From CAYILR01 sp964364175 (lineage in GTDB: Bacteria > Bdellovibrionota > UBA1018): a DNA stretch of 46,847 bases. The translations under genes were made by a program, and so were the position numbers. The notes beneath the pieces are model-generated. The model searched no databases and was not told the DNA's origin. It saw only the letters and a program-made list of their open reading frames with translations. The stretch spans positions 1-46,847 of the forward strand of contig CAYILR010000036.1 in the NCBI GenBank assembly GCA_964364175.1, written 5' to 3'. The stretch's first letter is position 1; the number at the start of each line of letters is the position of its first letter. This document shows positions 1 through 7,846 of this stretch, in pieces.

Positions 1-1
1 A

Positions 2-724
2 ACCGCACAGGATCCTTTTTGGCGAGGGCTCTTTGCGTGGAGAGTGGCGCGCCGCATCGGAGCAAAGCTGAATATTCAGGTGCACACCAGTGTTTTGAAT
101 GTTCTCGGAAAGTTTATTCTGCGCAGAGCGGACTCTGTGCGGGTTGTATCGGAAAAAATTAAAAAACAAGTCGAGAATCTTGGCGTCAAAGCGTCGGTGC
201 GCGTACTGCCGATATATATAGACGTATCGAAATTTAGAAATATTGTTAAACAGTCGCACGACCAAAAAACAATACTGTGGGTCGGGCGTTTTGAAGACGA
301 AAAAGATCCGCTCTATGCGCTCGAAGTAATAAAAAAAGTACTCAAACAAGTGTCCGGGGCAAAACTGATTATGCTCGGAGCCGGATCTCTCCAAGCGACG
401 CTTCGGGATAAATCGGTAGGGCTCTCTGTGGAGTTTCCGGGCTGGCGGGACACGGCGGACTATCTGGCAGGGGCCGATGTGGTGCTGTGCACCTCCAAAC
501 ACGAGAGTTGGGGAGCGAGTATGATAGAAGCTCTTGCCGCCGGCGTGCCTGTTGTAGCGCCGGATGTCGGTATCGCGCGCGAGGCCGGTGCCATAGTGGT
601 AGGAAGGTCGGACCTTCCTAGGGCGGTTGTGGAAGTTTTACAAAGCGGACAGCGCGGCGAGTTAAAACTGCAACTGCCAAGTGCGCAGGTGTGGGCCAAG
701 CAGTGGAGATCATCGCTAAACTAA
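2..724 (+). CDS. Glycosyltransferase family 4, 5'-truncated by the window edge
   Basis: C-terminal part (about 240 residues) of a GT-B fold retaining glycosyltransferase. The reading frame is open from base 2 and the upstream residues (TAQDPFWRGLFAW) look like GT4 N-domain sequence, so the GTG at 44 is internal and the true start lies before the window. The C-domain shows the family hallmarks: a KTILWVGRFEDEKDP segment opening the nucleotide-sugar-binding half, then HESWGASMIEALAAGVPVV, the EX7E-type donor-binding motif. It probably transfers a sugar to a lipid-linked glycan at the cytoplasmic membrane face; donor and acceptor cannot be read from sequence. Four bases separate its stop from the next start, so it is the upstream member of a plus-strand operon. 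The family call is firm, the substrate unknown. Confidence 0.88.
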   Translation, partial: TAQDPFWRGLFAWRVARRIGAKLNIQVHTSVLNVLGKFILRRADSVRVVSEKIKKQVENLGVKASVRVLPIYIDVSKFRNIVKQSHDQKTILWVGRFEDEKDPLYALEVIKKVLKQVSGAKLIMLGAGSLQATLRDKSVGLSVEFPGWRDTADYLAGADVVLCTSKHESWGASMIEALAAGVPVVAPDVGIAREAGAIVVGRSDLPRAVVEVLQSGQRGELKLQLPSAQVWAKQWRSSLN

Positions 725-728
725 CCAT

Positions 729-1586
729 ATGAAAATAGGATTTATCGGGCAGGGCTTCATCGGCAAGAGTTACGCAGATGACATGGAGCGCCGCGGCTAC
801 ACCACGGTGCGCTACGCGCTCGAGGAGCCGTATGCGCGCAACAGGGACGCGATACGCGCCTGCGACATCGTGTTTATCGCGGTGCCCACACCGACGACGC
901 CGGAAGGTTTTGACTACTCTATCGTCGAGTCGGCGCTTACCCTGGTAGGGGCAGGCAAGACGGCGGTCATCAAGTCGACCATACTGCCCGGTACTACCGT
1001 CAAACTCCAAAAAAAATTCCCTAAGCTGTTTGTTATGCATTCGCCGGAGTTTTTGGTGCTCAAGCAGGCGGCCGAGGACGCCGCGCGACCGCTGCGCAAC
1101 ATTATCGGCATCCCGCGCGACACCGCGGCCTTCCGCGCCAAAGCCAAGCAAGTGCTGAAGGTGCTGCCCAAGGCGCCCTTCGAGCTCTTGTGCGGCGCCA
1201 AGGAGGCGGAGCTTATTAAATACGCAGGCAACTTCTTTTTGTATCTCAAAGTGCTGTACGCCAACCTTATGTATGAAGCGGCCGAGGCCGCCGGCGCCGA
1301 CTATGAGGTGGTGCTCGCCGCGGTCGCGGCCGACCCGCGCATAGGTCCGTCGCACCTCTCGGTGTTGCACGGTAGCGGACATAAGGGAGCAAAGAGGGGT
1401 CGCGGCGCCGGCGGCGTGTGCTTTATTAAAGATGTCGCCGCGCTCGCGGAGTTTTACCGGACAGTGGCAAAAAATAAAAAAGGGGCGGCGCTCATTGATG
1501 CGGCAATCGCAAAGAATATCGAACTCCTGTGCGCTTCAAAAAAAGATCTCGATTTGTTGCGGGGCGTCTATACTAAGTACTCATGA
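729..1586 (+). CDS. UDP-glucose/GDP-mannose dehydrogenase-like protein lacking the C-terminal UDP-binding domain
   Basis: A 285-residue member of the nucleotide-sugar 6-dehydrogenase family, which oxidises C6 of a UDP- or GDP-sugar to a uronic acid using two NAD+. Visible are the Rossmann motif GQGFIG (7-12), VPTPT (52-56), the LPGTT loop (86-90), SPEFL (105-109), the central-helix ELIKYAGN with catalytic-type Lys164 and Asn168, and GGVCFIKD with the nucleophilic Cys231. Family members normally run 390-450 residues. This one stops just after the central dimerisation helix and has no C-terminal sugar-nucleotide-binding Rossmann domain. The end is not obviously a frameshift, because its TGA overlaps the next start (ATGA). 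It may be a stand-alone dehydrogenase with another acceptor or a partner supplying the missing domain. Family firm, activity uncertain. Confidence 0.8.
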   Translation: MKIGFIGQGFIGKSYADDMERRGYTTVRYALEEPYARNRDAIRACDIVFIAVPTPTTPEGFDYSIVESALTLVGAGKTAVIKSTILPGTTVKLQKKFPKLFVMHSPEFLVLKQAAEDAARPLRNIIGIPRDTAAFRAKAKQVLKVLPKAPFELLCGAKEAELIKYAGNFFLYLKVLYANLMYEAAEAAGADYEVVLAAVAADPRIGPSHLSVLHGSGHKGAKRGRGAGGVCFIKDVAALAEFYRTVAKNKKGAALIDAAIAKNIELLCASKKDLDLLRGVYTKYS

Positions 1587-2422
1587 AGATTTTAATTTGC
1601 ACGCAAATTGTCGACAAAAACGATCCGGTGCTCGGGTTTTTTGTCCGGTGGATAGAGGAGTTTAAAAAACATTGCGAGGTGGAAGTTGTTTCGCTCAAAG
1701 ATTTAGGGGCAGGAGGAAAGATATCGCGCGCGTGGCGGCTGCTTCGTTTGGCTTCAACCTTACAATACGATGCAGTATTTGTGCACATGAACCCGGAGTA
1801 TATAGTGGCGGCCGGATGGCTCTGGCGTCTGCGTGGTAAAAAAATTGCGTTGTGGTATACGCACAAAAACGTGCACCTGAAACTCCGCATCGCGACGCTC
1901 TTGACGGACCGGGTGCTCACCGCCTCCAAAGAAAGCTTCCGTCTTTCTACGGAAAAGCTCCGCGTGATGGGACACGGCATCGATACCGATTTTTTTACTC
2001 CGGATCCGAGTGTCGTACGCAGTAATACATCACTTTCCGTCGGGCGGCTGATGAAGTCCAAGCGGCACGACCTCGCAATCCGCATGGCGGTTGAGCAAGG
2101 TCGAACCTTGCTCATTGCGGGAGAGGGGCCGGAACGCCAAAATTTGGAGTCTCTTGCCGAAGATCTCGGCGCCGACGTTCATTTTTTGGGCGCTCTGACG
2201 CAAACACAGCTGCGTGATGAGTACCGCCGTGCCGCGTATTTGCTGCACACCAGCGAAACCGGCTCGCTGGACAAAGTGGTGCTCGAGGCTCTTGCCTGCG
2301 GCTGCTCCGTCCAAACAAACGACCACGCGCTCAAACATCTTGAGCACGCAACCCCTGCGTATATCCGGGAGCATCACTCGCTCGCCAAGCTTATTCCTGC
2401 GATACTAAAAGAACTTTCATGA
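1583..2422 (+). CDS. Glycosyltransferase family 4 (short form)
   Basis: A 279-residue GT4-like glycosyltransferase, short for a family that usually has 350-400 residues. The N-domain is compact and contains NPEYIVAAGWLWRLRGKKIA and a HKNVHLK segment. The C-domain starts near SVGRLMKSKRHDLAI and continues to LIAGEGPE, HFLGALTQ and SETGSLDKVVLEALACG, the donor-binding loop with its conserved glutamates. No signal peptide or transmembrane segment is evident, so it should act at the inner membrane face. It overlaps the dehydrogenase by 4 bases (ATGA) and the following methyltransferase by 4 bases, indicating translational coupling. Donor sugar is unknown. Confidence 0.85.
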   Translation: MKILICTQIVDKNDPVLGFFVRWIEEFKKHCEVEVVSLKDLGAGGKISRAWRLLRLASTLQYDAVFVHMNPEYIVAAGWLWRLRGKKIALWYTHKNVHLKLRIATLLTDRVLTASKESFRLSTEKLRVMGHGIDTDFFTPDPSVVRSNTSLSVGRLMKSKRHDLAIRMAVEQGRTLLIAGEGPERQNLESLAEDLGADVHFLGALTQTQLRDEYRRAAYLLHTSETGSLDKVVLEALACGCSVQTNDHALKHLEHATPAYIREHHSLAKLIPAILKELS

Positions 2423-3051
2423 CTGCGCCTCATACAAATAGACCGCAAGTAGATAAGTCACATTATGCGTTCGGCAAGTACGCGTTTGAAGGGCGGTTCG
2501 TCAGCTATTACTGGCAGCTCAAAGAGGTGTTGGCGCTCAACCCCGGCTCGGTTTTGGAGGTCGGCGCGGGAGACCGGGTCTTCGGTAATTTTGTTAAAGA
2601 CAATACCGGCGTGGCGTACACCTGCGTCGACATTGCGGAAGACCTGTGCCCAGACGTGGTCGGCAGTATCCTCGCGCTCCCGTTCGGGGACAAGTCGCAC
2701 GATGTGGTGTGCGCGTTCGAGGTGTTGGAGCACCTGCCGTTTGAAAAGTTTGATAAAGCGCTCACCGAGCTTGCACGCGTTGCCCGTGCGCACGTGGTTA
2801 TCAGTATTCCGCACTTCGGCCCGATGCTGTCGTTCTCGCTCAAAATCCCGTTTATTCCGCAGATGCATTTTGCGTTTAAGATTCCGTTCCCGCGGCGGCA
2901 TACGTTCAACGGCCAGCACTATTGGGAGGTAGGTAAGAAAGGTTACCCACCTTCGCTCATACGTCAGAAACTTTCTTGCCATGGCAAAATAATCAAAGAC
3001 TTCGTACCCTTCGGTAACCAATACCATCATTTTTTTGTTGTAGAGATATGA
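2419..3051 (+). CDS. Class I SAM-dependent methyltransferase
   Basis: A 210-residue Methyltransf_11-type protein. Motif I is VLEVGAGDRVFGNF, the acidic residue ending strand 2 is in YTCVDIAED, and post-motif features DVVCAFEVLEHLPF and VISIPHFGP follow. The C-terminal part is rich in Phe, Pro and His around residues 135-170 (IPFIPQMHFAFKIPFPRRHT), perhaps an acceptor-binding lid. Its position among glycosyltransferases suggests O- or N-methylation of a sugar residue or glycan end, but small-molecule targets cannot be excluded. It is coupled by 4-base overlaps to the GT4 genes on both sides. Confidence 0.85.
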   Translation: MTAPHTNRPQVDKSHYAFGKYAFEGRFVSYYWQLKEVLALNPGSVLEVGAGDRVFGNFVKDNTGVAYTCVDIAEDLCPDVVGSILALPFGDKSHDVVCAFEVLEHLPFEKFDKALTELARVARAHVVISIPHFGPMLSFSLKIPFIPQMHFAFKIPFPRRHTFNGQHYWEVGKKGYPPSLIRQKLSCHGKIIKDFVPFGNQYHHFFVVEI

Positions 3052-4145
3052 AAATTGGATTTATTGCGGAGCCGTATGAAGAGGAAGGTGCTTCAGGTAT
3101 GGGGTACATGATATGGGAGCTCATGAGACATCTTCCGGCCGCGTGTAAAGATCACGAGTTCACCATCTATTCCTCAAAACCAATAAGAGAGAGTGCAATA
3201 CCGGTGCCGATTAGGAATGTTATAGTGCCGCGTAGTTTCGCTGGAAAGTTTTTTTGGTTTTTATGGACGAAGGAGGACATAGACGTGATTCTGTTTGTTA
3301 CGCCACTATTACCGCTATGGCTCCCAAAAAGAATCAAAGTTGTAGCTATTTGCCCAGAATTAGGCAGCCAAAAAATTACACCAGAAGCGTTTTCCGGTAA
3401 AATTGTCGCTTTTGTGCGGGACCGACTGCTTATGCCCAGATGTTTTTTGCGCGCGACATCTATTGTTGCTATATCGCACGCTACAAAGGAGGACATAATG
3501 AAATATTACCGTGCTCCGGATAATAAGATCGAAGTCATATATATAGGATTTCAAAATCTGATAACAACTAAAGAAATAATGCCACTAGTGGCTAAAGAAC
3601 AGACGCCATTTTTCTTTTTTACCGGTAGGGTCAAACCACGCAAGAATGTATATGCCATCGTGTCTGCTTTTATTGAGTTTAAGAAACGAGTACATACAGA
3701 CTGCAAGCTTGTAATAGCTGGAAAGAGCGGCGGAGACTACCGTAGGCGTATGGTTGATGAACTTACAAAAAATGGTCTACAAAATGATGTCTTTTTTGTC
3801 GGATTTGTCTCAAAAGAATTGCTCTGTGCATATTATGTGCAAGCTGTTGCGCTCGTATTTCCATCGCTCAACGAAGGGTTTGGAATGCCGGTTCTTGAAG
3901 CTATGAGTTTAGGGACGCCCGTCATCACATCAAATATTTCTTCCTTGCCAGAGGCTGCTGGAGATGCAGGGTTTTTGGTTGACCCACACAATATTACTGA
4001 AATCAGCTTAGCGATGGAGAAAGTCTTTTTAGACCAGAACTTGCGTACGAGAATGATTAAAAAAGGATATGAGCAGGCAGAGAAATTTTCATGGGACAAG
4101 ACGGCACGAGAATATTTGCTCTTTCTAGAAAAAACAGTATCGTGA
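3048..4145 (+). CDS. Glycosyltransferase family 4
   Basis: A 365-residue full-length GT-B transferase of the WbaZ/mannosyltransferase-like GT4 group. The N-domain begins MKIGFIAEPYEEEGASGMGY, with the glycine-rich acceptor loop. The C-domain has FFFTGRVKPRKNVYAIVSAF, LVIAGKSGGDYR, VFFVGFVSKELLCAYY and the donor motif NEGFGMPVLEAMSLGTPVI with paired Glu residues. By eye this gene and the next (gmd) are much more AT-rich than the flanking genes. Adjacency to gmd suggests a GDP-activated donor such as a GDP-4-keto-6-deoxymannose derivative, but this is inference. It starts in a 4-base overlap with the methyltransferase. Confidence 0.9.
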   Translation: MKIGFIAEPYEEEGASGMGYMIWELMRHLPAACKDHEFTIYSSKPIRESAIPVPIRNVIVPRSFAGKFFWFLWTKEDIDVILFVTPLLPLWLPKRIKVVAICPELGSQKITPEAFSGKIVAFVRDRLLMPRCFLRATSIVAISHATKEDIMKYYRAPDNKIEVIYIGFQNLITTKEIMPLVAKEQTPFFFFTGRVKPRKNVYAIVSAFIEFKKRVHTDCKLVIAGKSGGDYRRRMVDELTKNGLQNDVFFVGFVSKELLCAYYVQAVALVFPSLNEGFGMPVLEAMSLGTPVITSNISSLPEAAGDAGFLVDPHNITEISLAMEKVFLDQNLRTRMIKKGYEQAEKFSWDKTAREYLLFLEKTVS

Positions 4146-4153
4146 ATGAATCT

Positions 4154-5176
4154 ATGAAGAAAAGAGTCCTTATAACTGGAGTTACAGGGCAGGACGGCTC
4201 GTATCTCGCCGAACACCTGTTTGATCTTGGATACGAGGTATGGGGATTGGTTCGTCGAACAAGCCTTGACCCGCATATGCGCATCGATTCGCTTACAAAG
4301 AATAAAAATATTCGTATTGTTTATGGTAATTTGCGCGACGGCGCCACTCTGCGCGATGCTGTCGAAAAGAGCAGGCCCGATGAGATTTATAATTTGGCAG
4401 CCCAATCAGATGTTCGAATTTCGTTCGATTGCCCCGATGAGACAAGAGAGGTCAACTACTACGGGCTAGACAGGTTGATACAGGAGGCCTTGCGGGTAAA
4501 TCCATCGGTGCGCATCTATCAGGCATCTACTAGTGAGATGTTTGGAAAGACTCTGCCGCCACAGAACGAACAATCAGTGCTTCAGCCGGTAAGTCCGTAT
4601 GGAGAAGCCAAACTTCTCGCACATGAAAATTTAGTCAAAGGATATAGAGAAAAACTTGGTCTGTATATTTGTTCCGGATTTCTTTTTAATCACGAATCCC
4701 CTCGCCGGGGAGGCAACTTTGTTACTCGAAAAATCACGACGTCGCTTGCGAGAGTCAAACTCGGACAGATAGAGAATTTTGACCTTGGAAATCTAGAGGC
4801 TTTGCGAGACTGGGGATATGCTGGGGACTATGTAAAAGCAATGCATCTTATGCTCCAGCAAGACAAACCAGAAGATTACGTTATTGCAACTGGTGTGAGC
4901 CACTCGGTGCGTGATTTTGTAGAGGCTGCAGCACACGCACTTGATATGAGTATATGTTGGGAAGGTGTTGGAATTGACGAGATAGGCAAAGATTCAAATG
5001 GCAGAACAATTATTAAGATCAGTAAGGAATTCTACAGGCCGGTTGAGGTTGACTATCTCCTCGGTGACAGTTCAAAGGCGCTTGCCAAACTAGGGTGGAG
5101 TCCCGGGGTTACATTTGAGGGGCTCGCAGAGATGATGGCAAAAGCCGACTATGAACGTCTCTCTAAATTTAGTTGA
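4154..5176 (+). CDS. gmd: GDP-mannose 4,6-dehydratase
   Basis: A 340-residue extended short-chain dehydrogenase that converts GDP-D-mannose to GDP-4-keto-6-deoxy-D-mannose, the precursor of GDP-fucose, rhamnose and perosamine. Diagnostic segments are TGVTGQDGSYLAEHL (NADP-binding), YNLAAQSDV, STSEMFG, SPYGEAK (catalytic YxxxK), the Gmd signature FNHESPRRGGNFVTRKI, DWGYAGDYVKAMHLML, and RPVEVDYLLGDSSKA near the C terminus. I take ATG 4154 as the start because it puts MKKRVLITG at the usual distance from the Rossmann motif; a frame-open ATG at 4091 lies inside the previous gene. No fucose synthase or perosamine aminotransferase adjoins it, although several DegT aminotransferases and SDRs occur further downstream. 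Confidence 0.95.
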   Translation: MKKRVLITGVTGQDGSYLAEHLFDLGYEVWGLVRRTSLDPHMRIDSLTKNKNIRIVYGNLRDGATLRDAVEKSRPDEIYNLAAQSDVRISFDCPDETREVNYYGLDRLIQEALRVNPSVRIYQASTSEMFGKTLPPQNEQSVLQPVSPYGEAKLLAHENLVKGYREKLGLYICSGFLFNHESPRRGGNFVTRKITTSLARVKLGQIENFDLGNLEALRDWGYAGDYVKAMHLMLQQDKPEDYVIATGVSHSVRDFVEAAAHALDMSICWEGVGIDEIGKDSNGRTIIKISKEFYRPVEVDYLLGDSSKALAKLGWSPGVTFEGLAEMMAKADYERLSKFS

Positions 5177-6257
5177 TTGCCACTCTTTGTGTTTATATGT
5201 TAACCCCGCATGGAAACGCGAGGGGCTCCACTCGCCGCTCCTGTATCCGTTTTGGGGCAACCCCAACGAGGACGTGTCGCTGTTTGCAAAAGAAATGTTT
5301 GACGCGTACTCGTTTGACACGTCGCTCTACACGATTACCGGCGACCTGCAAAAAGCCGATATGGTATTTCCGCCCTACCGGCACAATTGGCTTTTGTTGC
5401 ACGACAAAGCACTGCTCGAGGAGTGCGCGCGTGCCGCGCGCGAGGCGCGGCTGCCTCTGCTTATCGACGGCGTTGGAGACATAGAGTCGCCAATAAACCT
5501 TGAAAACGCTTTTGTACTGCGTATCGGTGGGTACCGGTTTTTACCCGAGAAAGGCCGCATACAGATACCGCCCGCGGCCGACGACCTTTTGGAGCGCTGT
5601 GTTGGCGGGCAATTACAGATACGCAAAAAAAGCGCCGGGAAGCCGGTAGTCGGCTTTGCGGGGTGGGCGCAATTGACGCCCATGCAGATACTGCGTACGG
5701 TCATTAAAGAAATTCCGGTCCGCGTTCGCGGTATTTTTGACCGCCGTTATCGCGCGATGAAAAAGGGCGTGCTGTGGCGCGCCCGGGCGATACAAATTTT
5801 AGGGCGTTCGCCGCTAGTAAGTTTAAATCTCAAAGTACGCGCATCCTTCTCCGGCAGTACAAAAACAGCGGAAGGGGACATGCGCCACCTGCGCCAAGAC
5901 TTTGTTGATACGGTGTTAAGCAGTGACTACGCGCTTGATGTGCGCGGCGACGCCAACGACTCGACGCGCCTGTTTGAAATCCTTTCGCTCGGGCGCATAC
6001 CGGTTATTGTGGACACCGAGCGCCGGCTCCCGTTCGGTGATGTCATTAATTACAGGGATTTTTGTTTCATCGTCGACTTCCGCGATATCAAAAAACTGCC
6101 GGAAAAAATAGCCGAGTTCCACAAAAACGTAACTCCCGAAAAGTTCGAAGCAATGCAGCGCAAAGCCCGCGAAGTATTTGTTAACTACTTGCGCATTGAC
6201 GCGCAAATGAAGCAGATAATAAGGCAATTGTCCGATGTCTCCGTCAAGATGCCGTAG
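5151..6257 (+). CDS. Exostosin (GT47)-like glycosyltransferase
   Basis: A 368-residue protein whose C-terminal half carries the exostosin signature: a D-x-R-G-D segment (YALDVRGDANDSTRLFE), then ILSLGRIPVIVDTERRLPFG, and a FCFIVDFRDIKKLPEKI block, as in GT47 donor-binding domains. The N-terminal half (NEDVSLFAKEMFDAY, DMVFPPYRHNW) resembles the exostosin acceptor half. GT47 enzymes are inverting transferases using UDP-sugars or similar donors; bacterial members occur in capsule and O-antigen loci. The ATG at 5151 overlaps gmd by 26 bases, and no better in-frame start follows before conserved sequence. It ends the first plus-strand operon, followed by 63 non-coding bases. Confidence 0.72.
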   Translation: MNVSLNLVDCHSLCLYVNPAWKREGLHSPLLYPFWGNPNEDVSLFAKEMFDAYSFDTSLYTITGDLQKADMVFPPYRHNWLLLHDKALLEECARAAREARLPLLIDGVGDIESPINLENAFVLRIGGYRFLPEKGRIQIPPAADDLLERCVGGQLQIRKKSAGKPVVGFAGWAQLTPMQILRTVIKEIPVRVRGIFDRRYRAMKKGVLWRARAIQILGRSPLVSLNLKVRASFSGSTKTAEGDMRHLRQDFVDTVLSSDYALDVRGDANDSTRLFEILSLGRIPVIVDTERRLPFGDVINYRDFCFIVDFRDIKKLPEKIAEFHKNVTPEKFEAMQRKAREVFVNYLRIDAQMKQIIRQLSDVSVKMP

Positions 6258-6271
6258 GATATAAATCACGA

Positions 6272-6284
6272 TATACTCGGCGCA
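6272..6284 (+). promoter_or_regulatory. Candidate -10 element upstream of the radical SAM gene
   Basis: TATACT at 6272-6277, followed after two bases by GCGCA, lies in the 63-base gap before the radical SAM gene. No convincing -35 is spaced 16-18 bases upstream. A consensus-like TTGACA at 6295-6300 lies downstream of it and has no matching -10. The call is weak, but the gene has its own terminator, so its own promoter would be expected. Confidence 0.25.
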
Positions 6285-6309
6285 GACGTTCTCATTGACA
6301 CACTGTAAC

Positions 6310-6315
6310 AGGAGG
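6310..6315 (+). promoter_or_regulatory. Strong Shine-Dalgarno site
   Basis: AGGAGG ends five bases before ATG 6321. It is the only strong ribosome binding site I see before a start codon in the window; most other genes start in overlaps or directly after another stop without a purine-rich leader. It fixes the start of the radical SAM gene. Confidence 0.8.
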
Positions 6316-6320
6316 AGCGC

Positions 6321-7832
6321 ATGGACGCGCGAAAAGTCTGTATCATCGTACCGCCGTCCCCGTTTCTACTGGACGAGCGGGTGTTCCCCTTCTTGGGGCC
6401 GTTAAAAGTCGCCGCCGCGCTGGAGTCGGCCGGAGTGCCTGTCGAGGTGCTTGACCTCTCAGGCTACAAAAACTTCGCCGACATCGTGCGCGAGCACGTT
6501 GACGAAACGTCGGCGCGCTACTTCGGCATCACGGCGACGACGCCGCAGCTGCCCGCCGCGGTCGAGATTGCGGATGCAATCCGGCAGTCGCGCAGCGATG
6601 CGCGGATCATCCTCGGCGGAACGCATGCCACGCTTACCGTGGCGGCGCTCAATTACGAAAAGAAGCAGGGCACTGTCGGCAGGGCGCACCGCGCGTTTGA
6701 CCGACTCTTGCCGTACTTCGACACTATCGTCGCGGGCGACGGGGAAGAGACAATCTTTCTTGCCGTGCAAGACGACGCGCCGCAGGTAATCGATGCGGAT
6801 GGACGAAAGTCCCCCCGCAAAGACCTCTTCCTCGACAACACGCGGTTAAATGCCTCCGCCTTTCCGGCGCGGCATCTGATCGACCTGCCTAGCTATCGCT
6901 ACACGATCGACGGCGTCTCCGCGACGTCGCTTATCGCTCAGCTCGGATGTCCGTTCGAGTGCGGGTTTTGCGCCGGTCGGCTGAGCCCGATGCTGCGCCA
7001 CATCCGCACGCGGACGACCGCCAACATCGTCGAGGAGATCGAGCAGGTGCACCGTACGTACGGGCACACCGGCTTTATGTTCTACGACGATGAGCTCAAC
7101 GTCTCCAAGTCGATGGTCGAGCTGATGGGGGCCATCACGGCGCTTCAGCGCAACCTCGGCGTCGAGTTCCGCCTGCGCGGTTTCATCAAATCGGAGCTCT
7201 TTACCCAGAGCCAAGCCGAGGCGATGCACGCGGCGGGGTTCCGGCAGATATTGGTGGGCTTCGAGTCCGGGTCTCCCCGGATACTCGAGAACATCAATAA
7301 AAAAGCTACCCGCGAGGACAACACGCGTTGTGTCGCTCTCGCGCATGCGGCCGGACTTAAGGTAAAAGCGTTGATGTCCATCGGACATCCGGGCGAGTCC
7401 GCGAGAACAGTTGCGGATACGCGCGATTGGCTGCTCGAAGCCAAACCTTCGGACTTCGACGTCACGGTCATCACGCCGTATCCGGGCTCGCCGTACTACG
7501 ACCAGGCGACGGAGCTCGAACCCGGGCGTTGGGTGTACGAAGCGAACGGGGATCGCCTCTACCAGCAGGAAATCGACTACACGGTCGATACCGACTGCTA
7601 CAAGGGCGTTCCCGGGCACTACGTCAGCCATGTCTGGACCGAGACCCTCTCAGCTGAGGGCCTGGTGCGCGAGCGCGATAATCTCGAGCACGAAGTGCGC
7701 GAGCATCTCGGTATCCCGTTCAACCCGAGCGCGTCGTCGCAACTCTACGAGCATTCGATGGGGCAGACAGGCCTGCCCGGCCGGATACTCCGCGTCAGCA
7801 CGCCGCAAAAAACGACTCTCTCCGCTAGTTAG
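6321..7832 (+). CDS. B12-binding-type radical SAM protein
   Basis: A 503-residue protein with an N-terminal cobalamin-binding-like domain (about 8-150; segments PLKVAAALESAGVPVEVLDL, ILGGTHATLTV, AGDGEETIF). I see no classical DxHxxG motif, as is common in this class. A radical SAM barrel follows, with the [4Fe-4S] ligands C210, C214 and C217 in GCPFECGFC. YDDELNVSK, VGFESGSPRILENINKKAT and SIGHPGES are typical of the BchE/Mag-type B12 radical SAM family. Members do methylations, ring rearrangements and other radical chemistry on sugars, lipids and natural products. The target is unknown; modification of a glycan or carrier lipid is possible from context. It has its own RBS and terminator and looks higher in GC than its neighbours, so it behaves as an independent unit. 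Confidence 0.88.
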   Translation: MDARKVCIIVPPSPFLLDERVFPFLGPLKVAAALESAGVPVEVLDLSGYKNFADIVREHVDETSARYFGITATTPQLPAAVEIADAIRQSRSDARIILGGTHATLTVAALNYEKKQGTVGRAHRAFDRLLPYFDTIVAGDGEETIFLAVQDDAPQVIDADGRKSPRKDLFLDNTRLNASAFPARHLIDLPSYRYTIDGVSATSLIAQLGCPFECGFCAGRLSPMLRHIRTRTTANIVEEIEQVHRTYGHTGFMFYDDELNVSKSMVELMGAITALQRNLGVEFRLRGFIKSELFTQSQAEAMHAAGFRQILVGFESGSPRILENINKKATREDNTRCVALAHAAGLKVKALMSIGHPGESARTVADTRDWLLEAKPSDFDVTVITPYPGSPYYDQATELEPGRWVYEANGDRLYQQEIDYTVDTDCYKGVPGHYVSHVWTETLSAEGLVRERDNLEHEVREHLGIPFNPSASSQLYEHSMGQTGLPGRILRVSTPQKTTLSAS

Positions 7833-7845
7833 CGGAGAGTTTTTA
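7818..7845. terminator. Bidirectional intrinsic terminator overlapping a stop codon
   Basis: A perfect 9-bp stem pairs CTCTCCGCT (7818-7826) with AGCGGAGAG (7831-7839) around an AGTT loop, followed by TTTTTATTT. The TAG stop of the radical SAM gene (7830-7832) lies at the loop/stem edge. On the minus strand the same hairpin is followed after a few bases by a T-run (the complement of the A-run at 7807-7812), so it can also terminate the convergent GT2 gene that ends at 7847. Confidence 0.85.
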
Positions 7846-7846
7846 T

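Noticed and set aside
1583..2422. UGA recoded as glycine, as in some candidate-phylum bacteria
   Set aside because: UGA ends genes at several ATGA overlaps with conserved C-terminal lengths, so it is a stop here.
6295..6300. TTGACA as a -35 box for the radical SAM gene
   Set aside because: No -10-like hexamer at 16-18 bases downstream; that position is the start codon.
6846..7631. Minus-strand open frame of 261 codons opposite the radical SAM gene
   Set aside because: It mirrors codon bias of the real gene and would disrupt its unit; no motif is present.
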